64,000 bases of DNA from Methylobacterium nodulans ORS 2060 (GCF_000022085.1 NC_011894.1:1204501-1268500), one strand, 5' to 3'; positions 1 to 9,296 are shown, counted from the stretch's first letter. Numbers and translations are program-made. The notes: a model not told the origin generated them from the letters alone.

Positions 1-190
1 CCCCTCGGGCGACCATGCCTGCAAGGACCAGGAGCCGCCGCCCGCCGGCGACGGCTGCGGGGCCGAACTCGACTACTGGTTCAGCGACGCGGTGCTGCAC
101 CCCAAGCCCGGCCCCGCGGGCAAGCCGAAGCCGCCGATGACGATGGCGGCCCTGCCGGAGGCCTGCCGGGCGGTGCTGAAGTCGAAGTAG
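1..190 (+). CDS. mepA: Penicillin-insensitive murein endopeptidase MepA, C-terminal end (5' truncated by window)
   Basis: Only the last 62 codons are in the window, read from base 2 to the TAG at 188-190. The residues include [14 protein letters not shown] followed by ELDYWFSD and a tail with [10 protein letters not shown]. This is the pattern at the C-terminus of MepA (peptidase M74), a periplasmic LAS-type metallo-endopeptidase that cuts the D-Ala-mDAP cross-links of peptidoglycan. The metal ligands and the signal peptide would lie upstream, outside the window, so catalytic competence cannot be judged. The gene runs convergently toward msrA, with only three bases between the two stop codons. 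Identification rests on a short fragment but a characteristic one. Confidence 0.7.
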   Translation, partial: PSGDHACKDQEPPPAGDGCGAELDYWFSDAVLHPKPGPAGKPKPPMTMAALPEACRAVLKSK

Positions 191-193
191 GGC

Positions 194-859
194 CTATTCC
201 GCCGCATTCCGCACGCCGGTGCCGATCGGGCAGGCGACGCCGGTGCCGCCAAGTCCGCAATAGCCCGCCGGGTTCTTGGCCAGGTACTGCTGGTGATAGG
301 CCTCGGCGAAGTAGAAGGGACCGGGATCGCGGATCTCGGTGGTGATGGGGCCGTAGCCCTTCGCCCGCAGGGCCTCGCCATAGGCGTCGCGCGAAGCCTC
401 GGCCTGCGCCCGGCGCTCCGCATCGGCCACGTAGAGGCCGGAGCGGTACTGCGTGCCGACATCGTTGCCCTGGCGCATGCCCTGCGTCGGGTCGTGGCTC
501 TCCCAGAAGGTCTTGAGCAGGCGCTCGAAGGGCATCGCCGCCGGGTCGTAGGCGACCAGCACCACCTCGTTGTGGCCGGTGAGCCCCGTGCAGACCTCCT
601 CGTAGGTCGGGTTCGGGGTCGTGCCGGCGGCGTAGCCCACGGCCGTCACCCAGATCCCGTCGCCGAGCTGCCAGAACTTGCGCTCGGCGCCCCAGAAGCA
701 GCCGAGCCCGAACAGAGCGGTCTCGATGCCCTCCGGGTAGGGTCCCTTGAGCGGGCGCCCGTTGACGAAGTGGCGCTCGGCGGTCGGGAGCGGCGTCGGG
801 CGGCCGGGCAGGATCTGGTCGGGCGCCGGCATCTCGGCGCGCTTGCGGAAGAACAGCAT
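194..859 (-). CDS. msrA: Peptide-methionine (S)-S-oxide reductase MsrA
   Basis: 221 residues, normal for bacterial MsrA. It reduces the S-epimer of methionine sulfoxide in proteins and free methionine, using thioredoxin. The catalytic motif GCFWGAE places the nucleophilic cysteine at residue 54, and the C-terminal region has the glycine- and cysteine-containing stretch ([14 protein letters not shown]) that carries the resolving cysteines of the three-cysteine class. No signal peptide is seen, so it is cytoplasmic. The ATG at 857-859 is the first in frame and gives the usual N-terminal extension before the [12 protein letters not shown] core. It is monocistronic as far as the sequence shows. 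Confidence 0.95.
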   Translation of the reverse strand: MLFFRKRAEMPAPDQILPGRPTPLPTAERHFVNGRPLKGPYPEGIETALFGLGCFWGAERKFWQLGDGIWVTAVGYAAGTTPNPTYEEVCTGLTGHNEVVLVAYDPAAMPFERLLKTFWESHDPTQGMRQGNDVGTQYRSGLYVADAERRAQAEASRDAYGEALRAKGYGPITTEIRDPGPFYFAEAYHQQYLAKNPAGYCGLGGTGVACPIGTGVRNAAE

Positions 860-1004
860 CGGCTCGCTCCGTCTCGAACACGTGTCGCCATGTTCGGTGA
901 CGAGCGGGATATGGTTACGCGCGCCCCGAAGCTCCAGGGCCGGGGGCCGGCCGCTCTCACCAGTCCGGGCGAGCGGGCAGCCACGTCGGCGGAGAGCGAG
1001 CGCT

Positions 1005-1325
1005 CTAGGGCCGCACCAGCGTGCCGATGCCCGGCCGCGGCGGCTGGCCGAGCCAGAGCAGCAGGAGGCCGATCCCGAGGGCGATGGGGGCAGCCGGCGA
1101 GAGCGTGAGGGGCAGGCCGAGCAGCTTCCACAGGGCCGGCTGGCTGCCCTCCGCCGCCGCCTGAAGGCTCGCGGCCCGGTCCCTCAGGAGGGCGAGCGCC
1201 ACATCGCTCACCGAGGTGACGAGGAGCGTGTTGTTGGCGATCGACCGCGCCCCGTCATAGACGCAGCCGACGAAGCCCGCAGCGAGGAACAGGAGCCCGA
1301 GCACACGGGCTAGGAAACGGATCAT
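1005..1325 (-). CDS. Small two-TM membrane protein of the family often labelled 'PetM-like'
   Basis: 106 residues. An N-terminal hydrophobic segment (about residues 5-23, [17 protein letters not shown]) is followed by a short loop with [13 protein letters not shown] second hydrophobic segment lies near the C-terminus (about 72-96, ending [13 protein letters not shown]). Rhizobiales genomes carry many such proteins with the opening [30 protein letters not shown]. Database labels such as 'cytochrome b6f subunit' are unlikely to reflect function. I know of no established role. The ATG at 1323-1325 is chosen because the membrane protein begins exactly there; the reading frame stays open further upstream through the antisense of the HAD gene. 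Confidence 0.7.
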   Translation of the reverse strand: MIRFLARVLGLLFLAAGFVGCVYDGARSIANNTLLVTSVSDVALALLRDRAASLQAAAEGSQPALWKLLGLPLTLSPAAPIALGIGLLLLWLGQPPRPGIGTLVRP

Positions 1326-1457
1326 GCACGACTCTCGTCTGGCGCGAACTGGAGTTAGAGAGCCGGGCCGCAGGGCGCAAGGCGGGATTGATCGGGGCGG
1401 GGCCCGGGTGCCAGGGGGCACGCGCCAGAGGCGCGCGCCAGGGACAGGTGAGGGCCG

Positions 1458-2153
1458 ATGGAAGCGGGCATGGGCGGATCGGGACGGCCGGGCACACGGC
1501 CCGACTTGGTGATCTTCGACTGCGACGGGGTGCTGATCGACAGCGAGCCGATCAGCCTCGTGCGGCTGACGGACAACCTCAACCGGATCGGCGTGCCGAT
1601 TGATCTCGACACGGTGGCGCGCCGCTTCACCGGCACCAGCATGACCTCGATCATGGCCCATATCGCGGCCGATTACGGGGTGACGGCCCCGGCGGGCTTC
1701 GCGGACGAGGTCCGGGCCGACACCCTGCGGGCCTTCGAGGCGGAGCTCACCGCGATCGCGGGCGTGGCGGAGGTGCTCGGCACCCTGCCGGACCGGCGCT
1801 GCGTGGCGTCGAGCAGCGACCCGGCGCGGCTGTCCCACGCCCTCACCCTGACCGGGCTCCTGCCGCTCTTCGGCGGGCACGTCTTCAGCGCCAGCATGGT
1901 GAAGCGCGGCAAGCCCTTCCCGGACCTGTTCCTCTACGCGGCCGAGCGGATGGGCGCGGATCCCGGCGCCTGCCTCGTCATCGAGGACAGCGTACCGGGG
2001 GTGCGGGCGGCCCGGGCGGCGGGCATGCGGGTCTTCGGCTTCTCGGGCGGCGGGCATTGGCGGCACGATCCCGCGGCGGCGGATCTCCTCGGTGCCGGCG
2101 CCGCCCTCGTCTTCGACGAGTTCCGGCGCCTGCCGGAGCTGATCGCGGCCTGA
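1458..2153 (+). CDS. HAD-superfamily phosphatase (subfamily IA, phosphoglycolate phosphatase-like)
   Basis: 231 residues with the HAD motifs in order. Motif I is FDCDGVLIDSE, with nucleophile Asp21 and acid/base Asp23. Motif II is VASSSDPARL with its serine. A lysine occurs in KRGKPFPDLF, and motif IV is VIEDSVPGVRAARAAGM. The helical cap between motifs I and II is of the C1 type seen in beta-phosphoglucomutase and 6-phosphogluconate phosphatase (YieH) relatives. The GDSL-like opening after motif I (SEPISL) resembles YieH, but substrate cannot be assigned. A second in-frame ATG at 1470 is an alternative start. It is divergent from the small membrane protein gene, separated by about 130 bases. 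Confidence 0.85.
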   Translation: MEAGMGGSGRPGTRPDLVIFDCDGVLIDSEPISLVRLTDNLNRIGVPIDLDTVARRFTGTSMTSIMAHIAADYGVTAPAGFADEVRADTLRAFEAELTAIAGVAEVLGTLPDRRCVASSSDPARLSHALTLTGLLPLFGGHVFSASMVKRGKPFPDLFLYAAERMGADPGACLVIEDSVPGVRAARAAGMRVFGFSGGGHWRHDPAAADLLGAGAALVFDEFRRLPELIAA

Positions 2154-2420
2154 TGCGCGCATCGGGCCGCCTTCCGCAAGGATCCGTTCTCCATCCGCCC
2201 GGCCGCGGAATCGGTGTTCCGATTGACTTAACCAGCTCCCGTCAACATCTCGGCATCACCGCCGCAATCGTCCTTGACGGCAGCCGCGGCCGCGATGAAG
2301 TGGGATGCGGGGGGCGATCGCAGCGGGGGGCACGGCACCCGGTCCGCCGAACCCGAGGGGCCGGGCCGTGTTGCCCCACGTCCTGACAGCGCCGGACCGT
2401 CCGGCGAACGGAGCCATGCC

Positions 2421-3002
2421 GTGAGACCTCCCCGCATCGTCGCCTTCTCCGGCAATACCGGCCGCCCCTCCCGCACCCGGGTGCTGGTCGAGGCCATCGC
2501 GGCGGAGCTCGCGCGCCAGCGGCGGATCGATCTCAAGGTGTTCGACCTCGTGGATGCCGGACCGGGCCTCGGCGTGACGAGCCGCGACGCGCTGCCGCTC
2601 CCGGCCGCCCGTCTCATCGAGGCGATCGAGGGGGCGGACGGGCTGATCGTCGGCTCGCCGGTCTACAAGGGCTCCTATTCGGGCCTGTTCAAGCACGTCA
2701 TCGACTTCCTGGCGCCCGAGGCGCTGGCCGGCAAGCCGGTGGCGATCGCCGCGACGGGCGGCGGCGCCCGCCACGCGCTGATGGTGGAGCATCAGCTGCG
2801 CCCGCTCTTCGGCTTCTTCACCGCCCATGTGGCGCCGACCGCGGTCTATGCGGGCGAGGCGGAGATCCAGGACGGGGTGGTGACGGATCCGGGGGTCGCC
2901 GCCCGCGTGGTGGCGGCGGCGACGGAACTCGCGCATCTCCTCGACACCGCCGAGGCGGCCCGGCGCGCCCGCACGCAGCCCCCGACGGCGGCGGCGCTGT
3001 AG
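2421..3002 (+). CDS. msuE: NAD(P)H-dependent FMN reductase, SsuE/MsuE family
   Basis: 193 residues from a GTG start. The flavodoxin-like fold is recognisable from VAFSGNTGRPSRTR (FMN phosphate loop), the SPVYKGSYSGLFKHVIDFL segment typical of SsuE/MsuE, and ATGGGARHALMVEHQLRP. These enzymes supply FMNH2 to two-component alkanesulfonate or methanesulfonate monooxygenases. No monooxygenase lies nearby, so the partner is unknown and the symbol is by family only. The GTG at 2421 is preferred because GGAG at 2409-2412 sits eight bases upstream and the family core begins immediately after it. The frame stays open back to an ATG at 2274, but that would add about 49 low-complexity residues. Confidence 0.8.
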   Translation: MRPPRIVAFSGNTGRPSRTRVLVEAIAAELARQRRIDLKVFDLVDAGPGLGVTSRDALPLPAARLIEAIEGADGLIVGSPVYKGSYSGLFKHVIDFLAPEALAGKPVAIAATGGGARHALMVEHQLRPLFGFFTAHVAPTAVYAGEAEIQDGVVTDPGVAARVVAAATELAHLLDTAEAARRARTQPPTAAAL

Positions 3003-3026
3003 AGGTTGCCACGCTGCGGCCAACCC

Positions 3027-4565
3027 TCACCGCACCGCCATCGCCGCCCGCTCGCGGCGGCGCTCGATCGAGGAGGGGATGCGCAGCGACTCGCGGTACT
3101 TCGCCACCGTGCGGCGGGCGATGTCGACGCCCTCGCCGCGCAGGCGCTGCACCAGCGCGTCGTCCGACAGCACGTCGTCCGCCTCCGCATCGATCAGCTG
3201 CTTGATGCGGTGGCGCACGGCCTCCGAGGAATGGGCCGCCGCGCCCGCCGCGCCCGGAATCGCCGCGGTGAAGAAATACTTCATCTCGAAGGTGCCGCGG
3301 CTCGTGCCGATCGACTTGTTCGAGGTCACGCGCGAGACCGTCGATTCGTGCATGCCGATCGCGTCGGCCACCGTCTTCAGGTTGAGCGGGCGCAGATGCG
3401 CCACGCCGTTGAGGAAGAACCCGTCCTGCTGGCGCACGATCTCGCTCGCCACCTTCAGGATGGTGCGGGCGCGCTGCTCCAGGCTGCGGGTGAGCCAGTT
3501 GGCGGTCTGGAGGCAATCCGACAGGAAGGCCTTGTCGGTGTCGCTCTTCGCGCCGCGGGAGACGGTCGCATAGTAGCTCTGGTTGACGAGGACGCGCGGC
3601 AACGCCTCGCTGTTGAGCTCCACGAGCCAGGACCCGTCCGGGGCCGGCCGCACGAAGACGTCGGGCACCAGCACCTCGACCGGACCGGCGCCGAAGGCCC
3701 GGCCGGGCTTGGGATCGAGCTGGCGCAGCTCCGCCAGCATCTCGGCGAGATCCTCGTCGTCGACCCCGCAGAGGCGGCGCAGGGCCGCGAGGTCGCGCTT
3801 CGCCACGAGGTCGAGCCGGGAGACCAGCGCCTGCATGGCGGGATCGAATCGATCGCGCTCCTTCAGCTGAATGCTGAGGCACTCGGCGAGATCGCGGGCG
3901 CAGACGCCGGACGGGTCGAAGCCCTGCACCAGGCTCAGCACGCGCGCGACCACCTCCGTGCGGACGCCGAGCCGCTCGGCGAGTTCCGCGAGGTCCTCGC
4001 GCAGGTAGCCGGCCTCGTCGACGGCATCGATCAGGAAGCCGCCGATCAGGCGCTCCACGGGATCGCGGGTCGCGAGGTCGAGCTGGGCCGCAAGATGCTC
4101 GCGCAGGGTGGATTCGCTGGTGAGCGTCGCCTCGAAATCCGGCGCCTCGCCGTCGAAGCTGCCGCCCGTATTGCCCCAAGGCGCCGGGGTGAGAGAGAGG
4201 CTGTCGCCGCCCGGCGCCTCGCGGGCGGCCGGGCCGTCATCGGGGAAGACGTTGTCCAGACGGGTGCCGAGGTCGCTCTCGATCTCGCCGCGGCTCGGGT
4301 TGAGATCCTGGGCGAGCCAGGGCTCGGCCGCCTCGCCGTCGAACCCGCCTTCGCCGTCGAAGCTCTCGGGCGCCGCCTCCGCCGGCTCGCCGCGCCCCTC
4401 CTCGGCCTCCGCGCGCTCCAGGAGAGGATTTCGCTCCAGCTCCGCATCCACATAGGCCGCAAGATCGAGATGGGAGAGCTGCAGGAGCTTGATCGCCTGC
4501 AGGAGCTGCGGCGTCATCACCAGGGCCTGGCCCTGACGCATTTCGAGCCGTTGCAACAATCCCAT
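3027..4565 (-). CDS. rpoN: RNA polymerase sigma-54 factor RpoN
   Basis: 512 residues with the full sigma-54 architecture. The N-terminal activator-interacting region I is Gln/Leu-rich (LLQRLEMRQGQALVMTPQLL). An acidic region II spans about residues 55-150. The core-binding domain includes GFDPSGVCARDLAECL, the HTH region includes MHESTVSRVTSNK, and the C-terminal RpoN box reads ARRTVAKYRESLRIPSS. RpoN directs transcription from -24/-12 promoters under enhancer-binding proteins and controls nitrogen assimilation and other functions. lptB lies upstream on the same strand, as is usual. hpf and ptsN, normally just downstream, are instead at 10.4-11.5 kb on the other strand. A sigma-54-like element lies 40 bases 5' of the start codon on the opposite strand. 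Confidence 0.97.
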   Translation of the reverse strand: MGLLQRLEMRQGQALVMTPQLLQAIKLLQLSHLDLAAYVDAELERNPLLERAEAEEGRGEPAEAAPESFDGEGGFDGEAAEPWLAQDLNPSRGEIESDLGTRLDNVFPDDGPAAREAPGGDSLSLTPAPWGNTGGSFDGEAPDFEATLTSESTLREHLAAQLDLATRDPVERLIGGFLIDAVDEAGYLREDLAELAERLGVRTEVVARVLSLVQGFDPSGVCARDLAECLSIQLKERDRFDPAMQALVSRLDLVAKRDLAALRRLCGVDDEDLAEMLAELRQLDPKPGRAFGAGPVEVLVPDVFVRPAPDGSWLVELNSEALPRVLVNQSYYATVSRGAKSDTDKAFLSDCLQTANWLTRSLEQRARTILKVASEIVRQQDGFFLNGVAHLRPLNLKTVADAIGMHESTVSRVTSNKSIGTSRGTFEMKYFFTAAIPGAAGAAAHSSEAVRHRIKQLIDAEADDVLSDDALVQRLRGEGVDIARRTVAKYRESLRIPSSIERRRERAAMAVR

Positions 4566-4603
4566 CAGCCTGCCCCGGTGTTCCGCCCCGGCTGCTGCCC
4601 GGG

Positions 4604-4623
4604 TTCGGCACGAATTTTGCTTT
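4604..4623 (+). promoter_or_regulatory. Sigma-54-type -24/-12 element opposite rpoN upstream region
   Basis: The plus strand reads GGCACGAATTTTGCT, with the invariant GG at 4607-4608 and GC at 4619-4620 and exactly ten bases between. This agrees with the consensus TGGCACG-N4-TTGCW at every position except the first T. It points away from rpoN, and no plus-strand gene follows for about 4.8 kb. It therefore looks less like a productive promoter than a site where sigma-54 holoenzyme could sit over the rpoN 5' region. Autoregulation is inferred; no experiment is cited. Confidence 0.5.
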
Positions 4624-4777
4624 GATTCGTGTATGCAGGTTTAAACCGATCCTGCGGGTCCGTCAAAGCAGGCCGCGTGCGTCATCCACGTCCGAACCCG
4701 CGGACGGGAGTATGCGCTCTCCGCTTGGCCGCGCCAGCGGATGAAAGCCAATTCTGGCGACGGGGTGGATTTTCGCC

Positions 4778-5626
4778 CTAGAGGCGGAAATCCTCGCCGA
4801 GATACAGCCGGCGCACGTCGTCATTGGCGACGATCTCGTCGGGCGTGCCCTCGGTGAGGATGCGGCCGGAATGGACGATATAGGCGCGGTCGATGAGGCC
4901 CAGCGTCTCGCGCACGTTGTGGTCGGTGATGAGCACCCCGATGCCGCGGCCCTTGAGGTGCATCACGAGATCCTGGATGTCGCCCACCGCGATCGGGTCG
5001 ATGCCCGCGAAGGGCTCGTCGAGCAGCACGAAGGAGGGCGAGGAGGCGAGCGCCCGGGCGATCTCCAGGCGGCGGCGCTCGCCGCCCGACAGGGCGATCG
5101 AGGGCGACTTGCGCAGGCGGGTGATGTTGAACTCGTCGAGGAGCGCGTCGAGGCGACGCTCGCGGAGCTTGCGGTCGGGCTCCACCACCTCCAGCACCGC
5201 CCGGATGTTGTCCTCGACGTTGAGGCCGCGGAAGATCGAGGCCTCCTGCGGCAGGTAGCCGATGCCGAGCCGGGCCCGCTGGTACATCGGCAGCCGCGTG
5301 ATCTCGCGCCCGTCGAGGCTGATGACGCCCCGGTCCGCCGAGACGAGGCCGGTGATCATGTAGAAGATCGTGGTCTTGCCCGCGCCGTTCGGCCCCAGCA
5401 GCCCCACCGCCTCGCCGGTCTGGACGGCGAGCCCCGCCTCATGCACCACGGTGCGGGCGCCGTAGCTCTTGCGCAGGCCATGGACCGCCAGGATTCCGGG
5501 GCCGCCCAGGGCCTCGGCAGCGGTCTGAGGCGCCGCATGCGGGCGGGCGCGGCCGAAGAGGCGCGCCAAGCGTGAGAAGACCGGGGCCGCCTGGGCCCGG
5601 AGCGGCAGGACGGAGGACGACGTCAA
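4778..5626 (-). CDS. lptB: LPS export ABC transporter ATP-binding protein LptB
   Basis: About 282 residues from a TTG start. ABC ATPase signatures are all present: Walker A GPNGAGKTT, the Q-loop region with YLPQEASIFRGL, signature LSGGERRRLEIARAL, Walker B FVLLDEPFAGIDP and an H-loop in LITDHNVRETL. The SIFRGLNVEDN and DHNVRETL segments are characteristic of LptB, which powers LptFG extraction of lipopolysaccharide from the inner membrane. The conserved core starts near LAVHGLRKSYG, so some 40 N-terminal residues are a poorly conserved extension. No in-frame ATG exists there; TTG at 5624-5626, or TTG at 5669-5671, must be used. lptA and lptC are not seen next to it. The bases from 4566 to 4777, between it and rpoN, hold no gene. 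Confidence 0.9.
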   Translation of the reverse strand: MTSSSVLPLRAQAAPVFSRLARLFGRARPHAAPQTAAEALGGPGILAVHGLRKSYGARTVVHEAGLAVQTGEAVGLLGPNGAGKTTIFYMITGLVSADRGVISLDGREITRLPMYQRARLGIGYLPQEASIFRGLNVEDNIRAVLEVVEPDRKLRERRLDALLDEFNITRLRKSPSIALSGGERRRLEIARALASSPSFVLLDEPFAGIDPIAVGDIQDLVMHLKGRGIGVLITDHNVRETLGLIDRAYIVHSGRILTEGTPDEIVANDDVRRLYLGEDFRL

Positions 5627-5762
5627 ACGGGGCGCTCTCTCGCTTCCACCGTGCCGGCCCCTCCGCCCCAAGCGGCCTCGCCGATGATCACCGGGTGTTA
5701 GCGGACCGGGCGTCCGGCCGCAATGCGGTGCCGCAACGCGGCCCTGTGCGGTGGTCCGGCGC

Positions 5763-6446
5763 TCAGGCCTCGGCGGGCTTCTGCCCGTCGCCGGCGGGCT
5801 TAGGGGCCTCGCCGGCGGGCTTGGGGGCCTCGCCGGCGGGCTTCGATGCCTCGGCCGCCTTCGGGCCGCCCTTCGAGACGCCGACCAGGGCCGGGCGCAG
5901 CACCCGGTCGCCGATCACGTAGCCGGTCTGCACCACCTGCACGACGGTGCCGTTCGCCACGTCGGGATTGGGCACCTCGAACATCGCCTGATGCAGGTTC
6001 GGGTCGAAGCGCTGGCCCTGCGGCTCGACCGCACGCACGCCATGGCGCTCCAGCGTCTTGGCGAGGTCGCGGCCGGTGAGTTCGATGCCGTCGAGGAGTG
6101 CCTTCAGCGCACCGTCCGCCGCGGCGCGGTCCTCCACCGGCACGCTGTCGAGGGCGCGCCGTACGTTGTCGGCCACGTTGAGCATGTCGCGGGCGAAGTT
6201 CGTCACCGCATAGGTGCGGGCATCCGCCACCTCGCGCTCGGTGCGCCGGCGCAGATTCTCCATGTCGGCGAGAGCCCGCAGGAGCTTGTTCTTCAGGTCG
6301 AGCTTCTCGGCTTCGAGCGCCGCCACCGCGTCCGCTTGCGCGGCGGGAGCGAGGGTGTCGGGCGCGCCGGCCGCATCCTGGGCCGGGTCCACGGCCCCCT
6401 CGGGCAGCGGGCGCGCGGCATTCTCCGTGTCGTTCGGCGTCATCAT
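5763..6446 (-). CDS. grpE: Nucleotide exchange factor GrpE
   Basis: 227 residues. A variable acidic/Ala-rich N-terminus (1-45) is followed by the long coiled-coil (about 46-85, with [22 protein letters not shown]) and the four-stranded beta domain with [17 protein letters not shown] and [25 protein letters not shown] split across residues 150-200. GrpE releases ADP from DnaK in the Hsp70 cycle in the cytoplasm. The C-terminal tail is unusual: a seven-residue unit KPAGEAP is repeated about three times, encoded by 21-bp direct repeats (about 5771-5850). dnaK/dnaJ are not in the window. Two adjacent ATG codons (6444-6446, 6441-6443) are possible starts. Confidence 0.95.
   Translation of the reverse strand: MMTPNDTENAARPLPEGAVDPAQDAAGAPDTLAPAAQADAVAALEAEKLDLKNKLLRALADMENLRRRTEREVADARTYAVTNFARDMLNVADNVRRALDSVPVEDRAAADGALKALLDGIELTGRDLAKTLERHGVRAVEPQGQRFDPNLHQAMFEVPNPDVANGTVVQVVQTGYVIGDRVLRPALVGVSKGGPKAAEASKPAGEAPKPAGEAPKPAGDGQKPAEA
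5771..5850. repeat. 21-bp direct repeats encoding the GrpE C-terminal tail
   Basis: The unit GCCGGCGGGCTT-rGGGGCCTC recurs about three times in succession, with a diverged copy on each side. Read on the minus strand it encodes KPAGEAP repeats at the end of GrpE. The period is a multiple of three, so copy-number change would keep the frame open; such a tail is expected to be disordered. Confidence 0.7.
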
Positions 6447-6500
6447 CGTTCCACAACGAGGATCGGGAAGGCGCTGATATCAGGTGCCGGAGGCCCGAAA

Positions 6501-9296
6501 TCAAGCTTCGCCGCCGGCCGGAGCCTTCGGGCGCACCCCGCCGCGCTTCGGCGCGGGCCGTCCGAGGATGCCCTCCCCTTCGAACACGCCCATCACCGCC
6601 CGGCGGATCGTAGCCTGCCGGTCGGGCTGGGTGATCTTCGTGCCGGTGAGGTCGGTCACGTAGAACACGTCCACCACCCGCTCGCCGAAGGTCGCCACAT
6701 GCGCCGAGGTGATGTTGAGGTTGAGCCGGCTCAGCGCCGTGGTGAGCTCGTAGAGCAGGCCCGGCCGGTCGAGGCCGGAGATCTCCAGCACCGTCTCGCG
6801 GGAGGAGAGCGCGTTGTCGATCGAGAGGTCCGGCGCGACCTGGAAGGTGCGCGCCCGGTCCTTGCGCGGATGGCGGTCGGCCACGAGGTCGGCGATGCGG
6901 ATCTCGCCCTTGAGCGCCCGCTCGATCGCGGTGGCGATGCGGCCGGCCCGGCGCAGCTCGTCCTCGTCCTGGTCGAAGGCGCGCGAGAGCACGATCGTGT
7001 CGAGGACGAAGCCGTCGGCGGTCGTGAAGATCTGCGCGTCCACGATGTTGCCGCCCGCCGCCGCGCAGGCGCCCGTCAGGATGGCGAGCAGCCGGGGGTG
7101 ATCGGGCGAGTAGACGGAGAGTTCCGTGATGCCCCGCGACGCGTCGGTCTCGAAATGCGTGGCGACCGTGCGTCCCTCCGCGAGGGTCTGGCGGATGAAG
7201 CGGGCATCCTTGAGCTGGCGCGCGGCATCGACCTTGAGCCAGTAGGGGGCGTAGAGGCGCGCCGCGTAGGCGTCGAACTCCTCGGGCGTCCAGTCGGCGA
7301 GTTGCTCGCGCAGGCGCATCTGCAGCAGGCGGACGCGGTCCGTCCGGGCGACCTCCGAATGGCCACCCGACAGCACCACCTCGGTCTCGTAGAACAGGGT
7401 GCGCAGGAGCGTCGCCTTCCAGGCGGTCCAGACGCCGGGCCCCACCGCCTTGATGTCCGCGATGGTGAGCACGAACAGGAGCTTCAGGCGCTCCAGGCTC
7501 TGCACCACGCCCGCGAAGGTCTCGATCGTCTTCGGGTCCGAAAGGTCGCGGCTCTGGGCGGTGATCGACATCAGGAGATGGTGCTCGACGAGCCACGCCA
7601 CGGTGTCGATCTCGGCCGGCTCCAGGCCGAAGCGCGGCCCGAGCTTGCGGGCGACCGCAGCGCCCGCGATCGAGTGGTCGTCTTTGCGCCCCTTGGCGAT
7701 GTCGTGCAGGAAGGTCGCGACGTAGAGCGCCCGGCGGTTCCGGATCGTGCCGATGATCCGGTGGGCGACCGGATGCTCGGCCTTCGCCTCACCGCTCTCG
7801 ATGGCGGCCAGCATGCCGAGCGAGCGGATCAGGTGCTCGTCCACCGTGAAGTGGTGGTACATGTTGAACTGCATCATCGCGACGATGCGGCCGAAATCCG
7901 GCACGAAGCGCCCGAGCACGCCGGTCTCGTTCATGTGCCGCAGCACCGTCTCGGGGGCATTCCGCGAGGTCAAAAGCTCGACGAAGAGGCGGTTCGCCTC
8001 CGGGTCGACCCGCACCATCGGGCCGATCAGGCTGAGCGAGCGGGTAGCGAGCCGGCTCGCATCCGGATGGATCGCGAGGTCGTGCCGGTCCGAGAGCCAG
8101 AACAGGCGGATCAGGTTGACGGGGTCGCGCTCGAAGGCGCCGTCGTCGCGGAGGTTGAGCCGGCCGTTGTCGATGCGGAAATCCACCGCCTCGAGGTCGG
8201 GCGAGCGGAAGCGCTGCTTGAAGCGGCCGAACCAGCGGTTGAGCACCGGCGGGCGCTTGGTGTGGCGCGCCTCCATCTCGGCGCAGACGATGGCGGTGAG
8301 GTCGCCCACGTCCTTGGCGATCAGGAAGTAGGACTTCATGAAGCGCTCGACGGCGGTCAACCCGCCGCGCGGGCCATAGCCGAGCCGCTCGGCGATGCGC
8401 GGCTGCAGCCCGAAGGAGAGCCGCTCCTCGGCGCGGCCGGTGGCGAAATGCATGTGGCAGCGCACCCGCCACAGGAACTCCTCGCAACGGTCGAACAGCC
8501 GCACCTCGTCCGCCGTGAACAGCCCGGCCTCGACGAGCTCCTCCGTCCCCTTCACCCGGAACGTGTACTTGGCGATCCAGAACAGGGTGTTGAGGTCGCG
8601 CAGGCCCCCCTTGCCGTCCTTGACGTTCGGCTCGACGAGGTAGCGGGACGCCCCGCCCTTCGCGACCCGCGTGTCGCGCTCCTTGAGCTTGGCCTCGACG
8701 AACTCGGCCGCCGTGCCCTGCACCACCTCGCGGTCGAAGCGCTCGACGAGTTCGTCGAACAGCGCCCGCTCGCCGAACAGGAAGCGGGCTTCGAGGAGCG
8801 CGGTGCGGATCGTCATGTCCGCGCGGCCCTCCCGCAGGCAATCGGCGACCGAGCGGGTGGCGTGGCCGACCTTCAGCTTGAGGTCCCACAGGATGTAGAG
8901 CATCGCCTCGACGACGCTCTCGCCCCAGGCGGTCTGCTTGTAGGGCAGCAGGAACAGGAGGTCGATGTCGGAGCCCGGCGCCAGTGTGCCGCGGCCGTAG
9001 CCGCCCGTCGCCACCACGGCGATGTGCTCGCCCGCCGTCGGGTTGTCGGCCCGGTAGAGCCGCTTGACCACCGCCGCATAGATCGCCTGCACCACCGCAT
9101 CCATCAGGCTGCAGATCTCGCGGGCGCAGGCGAGCCCGTCGCGGTGGACCGTCAGGTTCCGCTCGGCCTGCGCGCGCCCCTCCTCGATGATCTGCCGCAG
9201 GCCGGGCAGCAGCCTCTCGCGCAGGCGGGTCGGGTCGCTGACGGTCTGGTCGATTCCGGCGAGGAGCTGGGCGAGGGCGGTGGCGGTGTCGGGCAT
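6501..9296 (-). CDS. glnD: Bifunctional uridylyltransferase/uridylyl-removing enzyme GlnD
   Basis: 931 residues, the usual GlnD size. In order: the nucleotidyltransferase domain with GGYGRGTLAPGSDIDLLFLL, where the GS and DxD residues bind metal and UTP; the middle helical region; an HD phosphohydrolase domain with FLHDIAKGRKDDHS that removes UMP; and two C-terminal ACT domains (LSVYSPDHPRLLAILTGACA and LEISGLDRPGLLYELTTALS) that sense glutamine. GlnD reversibly uridylylates PII proteins and so sets the nitrogen signal that feeds RpoN-dependent regulation and glutamine synthetase control. The start MPDTATALAQLL at 9294-9296 gives the family length; the frame is open further upstream through unrelated DNA. 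Confidence 0.96.
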   Translation of the reverse strand: MPDTATALAQLLAGIDQTVSDPTRLRERLLPGLRQIIEEGRAQAERNLTVHRDGLACAREICSLMDAVVQAIYAAVVKRLYRADNPTAGEHIAVVATGGYGRGTLAPGSDIDLLFLLPYKQTAWGESVVEAMLYILWDLKLKVGHATRSVADCLREGRADMTIRTALLEARFLFGERALFDELVERFDREVVQGTAAEFVEAKLKERDTRVAKGGASRYLVEPNVKDGKGGLRDLNTLFWIAKYTFRVKGTEELVEAGLFTADEVRLFDRCEEFLWRVRCHMHFATGRAEERLSFGLQPRIAERLGYGPRGGLTAVERFMKSYFLIAKDVGDLTAIVCAEMEARHTKRPPVLNRWFGRFKQRFRSPDLEAVDFRIDNGRLNLRDDGAFERDPVNLIRLFWLSDRHDLAIHPDASRLATRSLSLIGPMVRVDPEANRLFVELLTSRNAPETVLRHMNETGVLGRFVPDFGRIVAMMQFNMYHHFTVDEHLIRSLGMLAAIESGEAKAEHPVAHRIIGTIRNRRALYVATFLHDIAKGRKDDHSIAGAAVARKLGPRFGLEPAEIDTVAWLVEHHLLMSITAQSRDLSDPKTIETFAGVVQSLERLKLLFVLTIADIKAVGPGVWTAWKATLLRTLFYETEVVLSGGHSEVARTDRVRLLQMRLREQLADWTPEEFDAYAARLYAPYWLKVDAARQLKDARFIRQTLAEGRTVATHFETDASRGITELSVYSPDHPRLLAILTGACAAAGGNIVDAQIFTTADGFVLDTIVLSRAFDQDEDELRRAGRIATAIERALKGEIRIADLVADRHPRKDRARTFQVAPDLSIDNALSSRETVLEISGLDRPGLLYELTTALSRLNLNITSAHVATFGERVVDVFYVTDLTGTKITQPDRQATIRRAVMGVFEGEGILGRPAPKRGGVRPKAPAGGEA

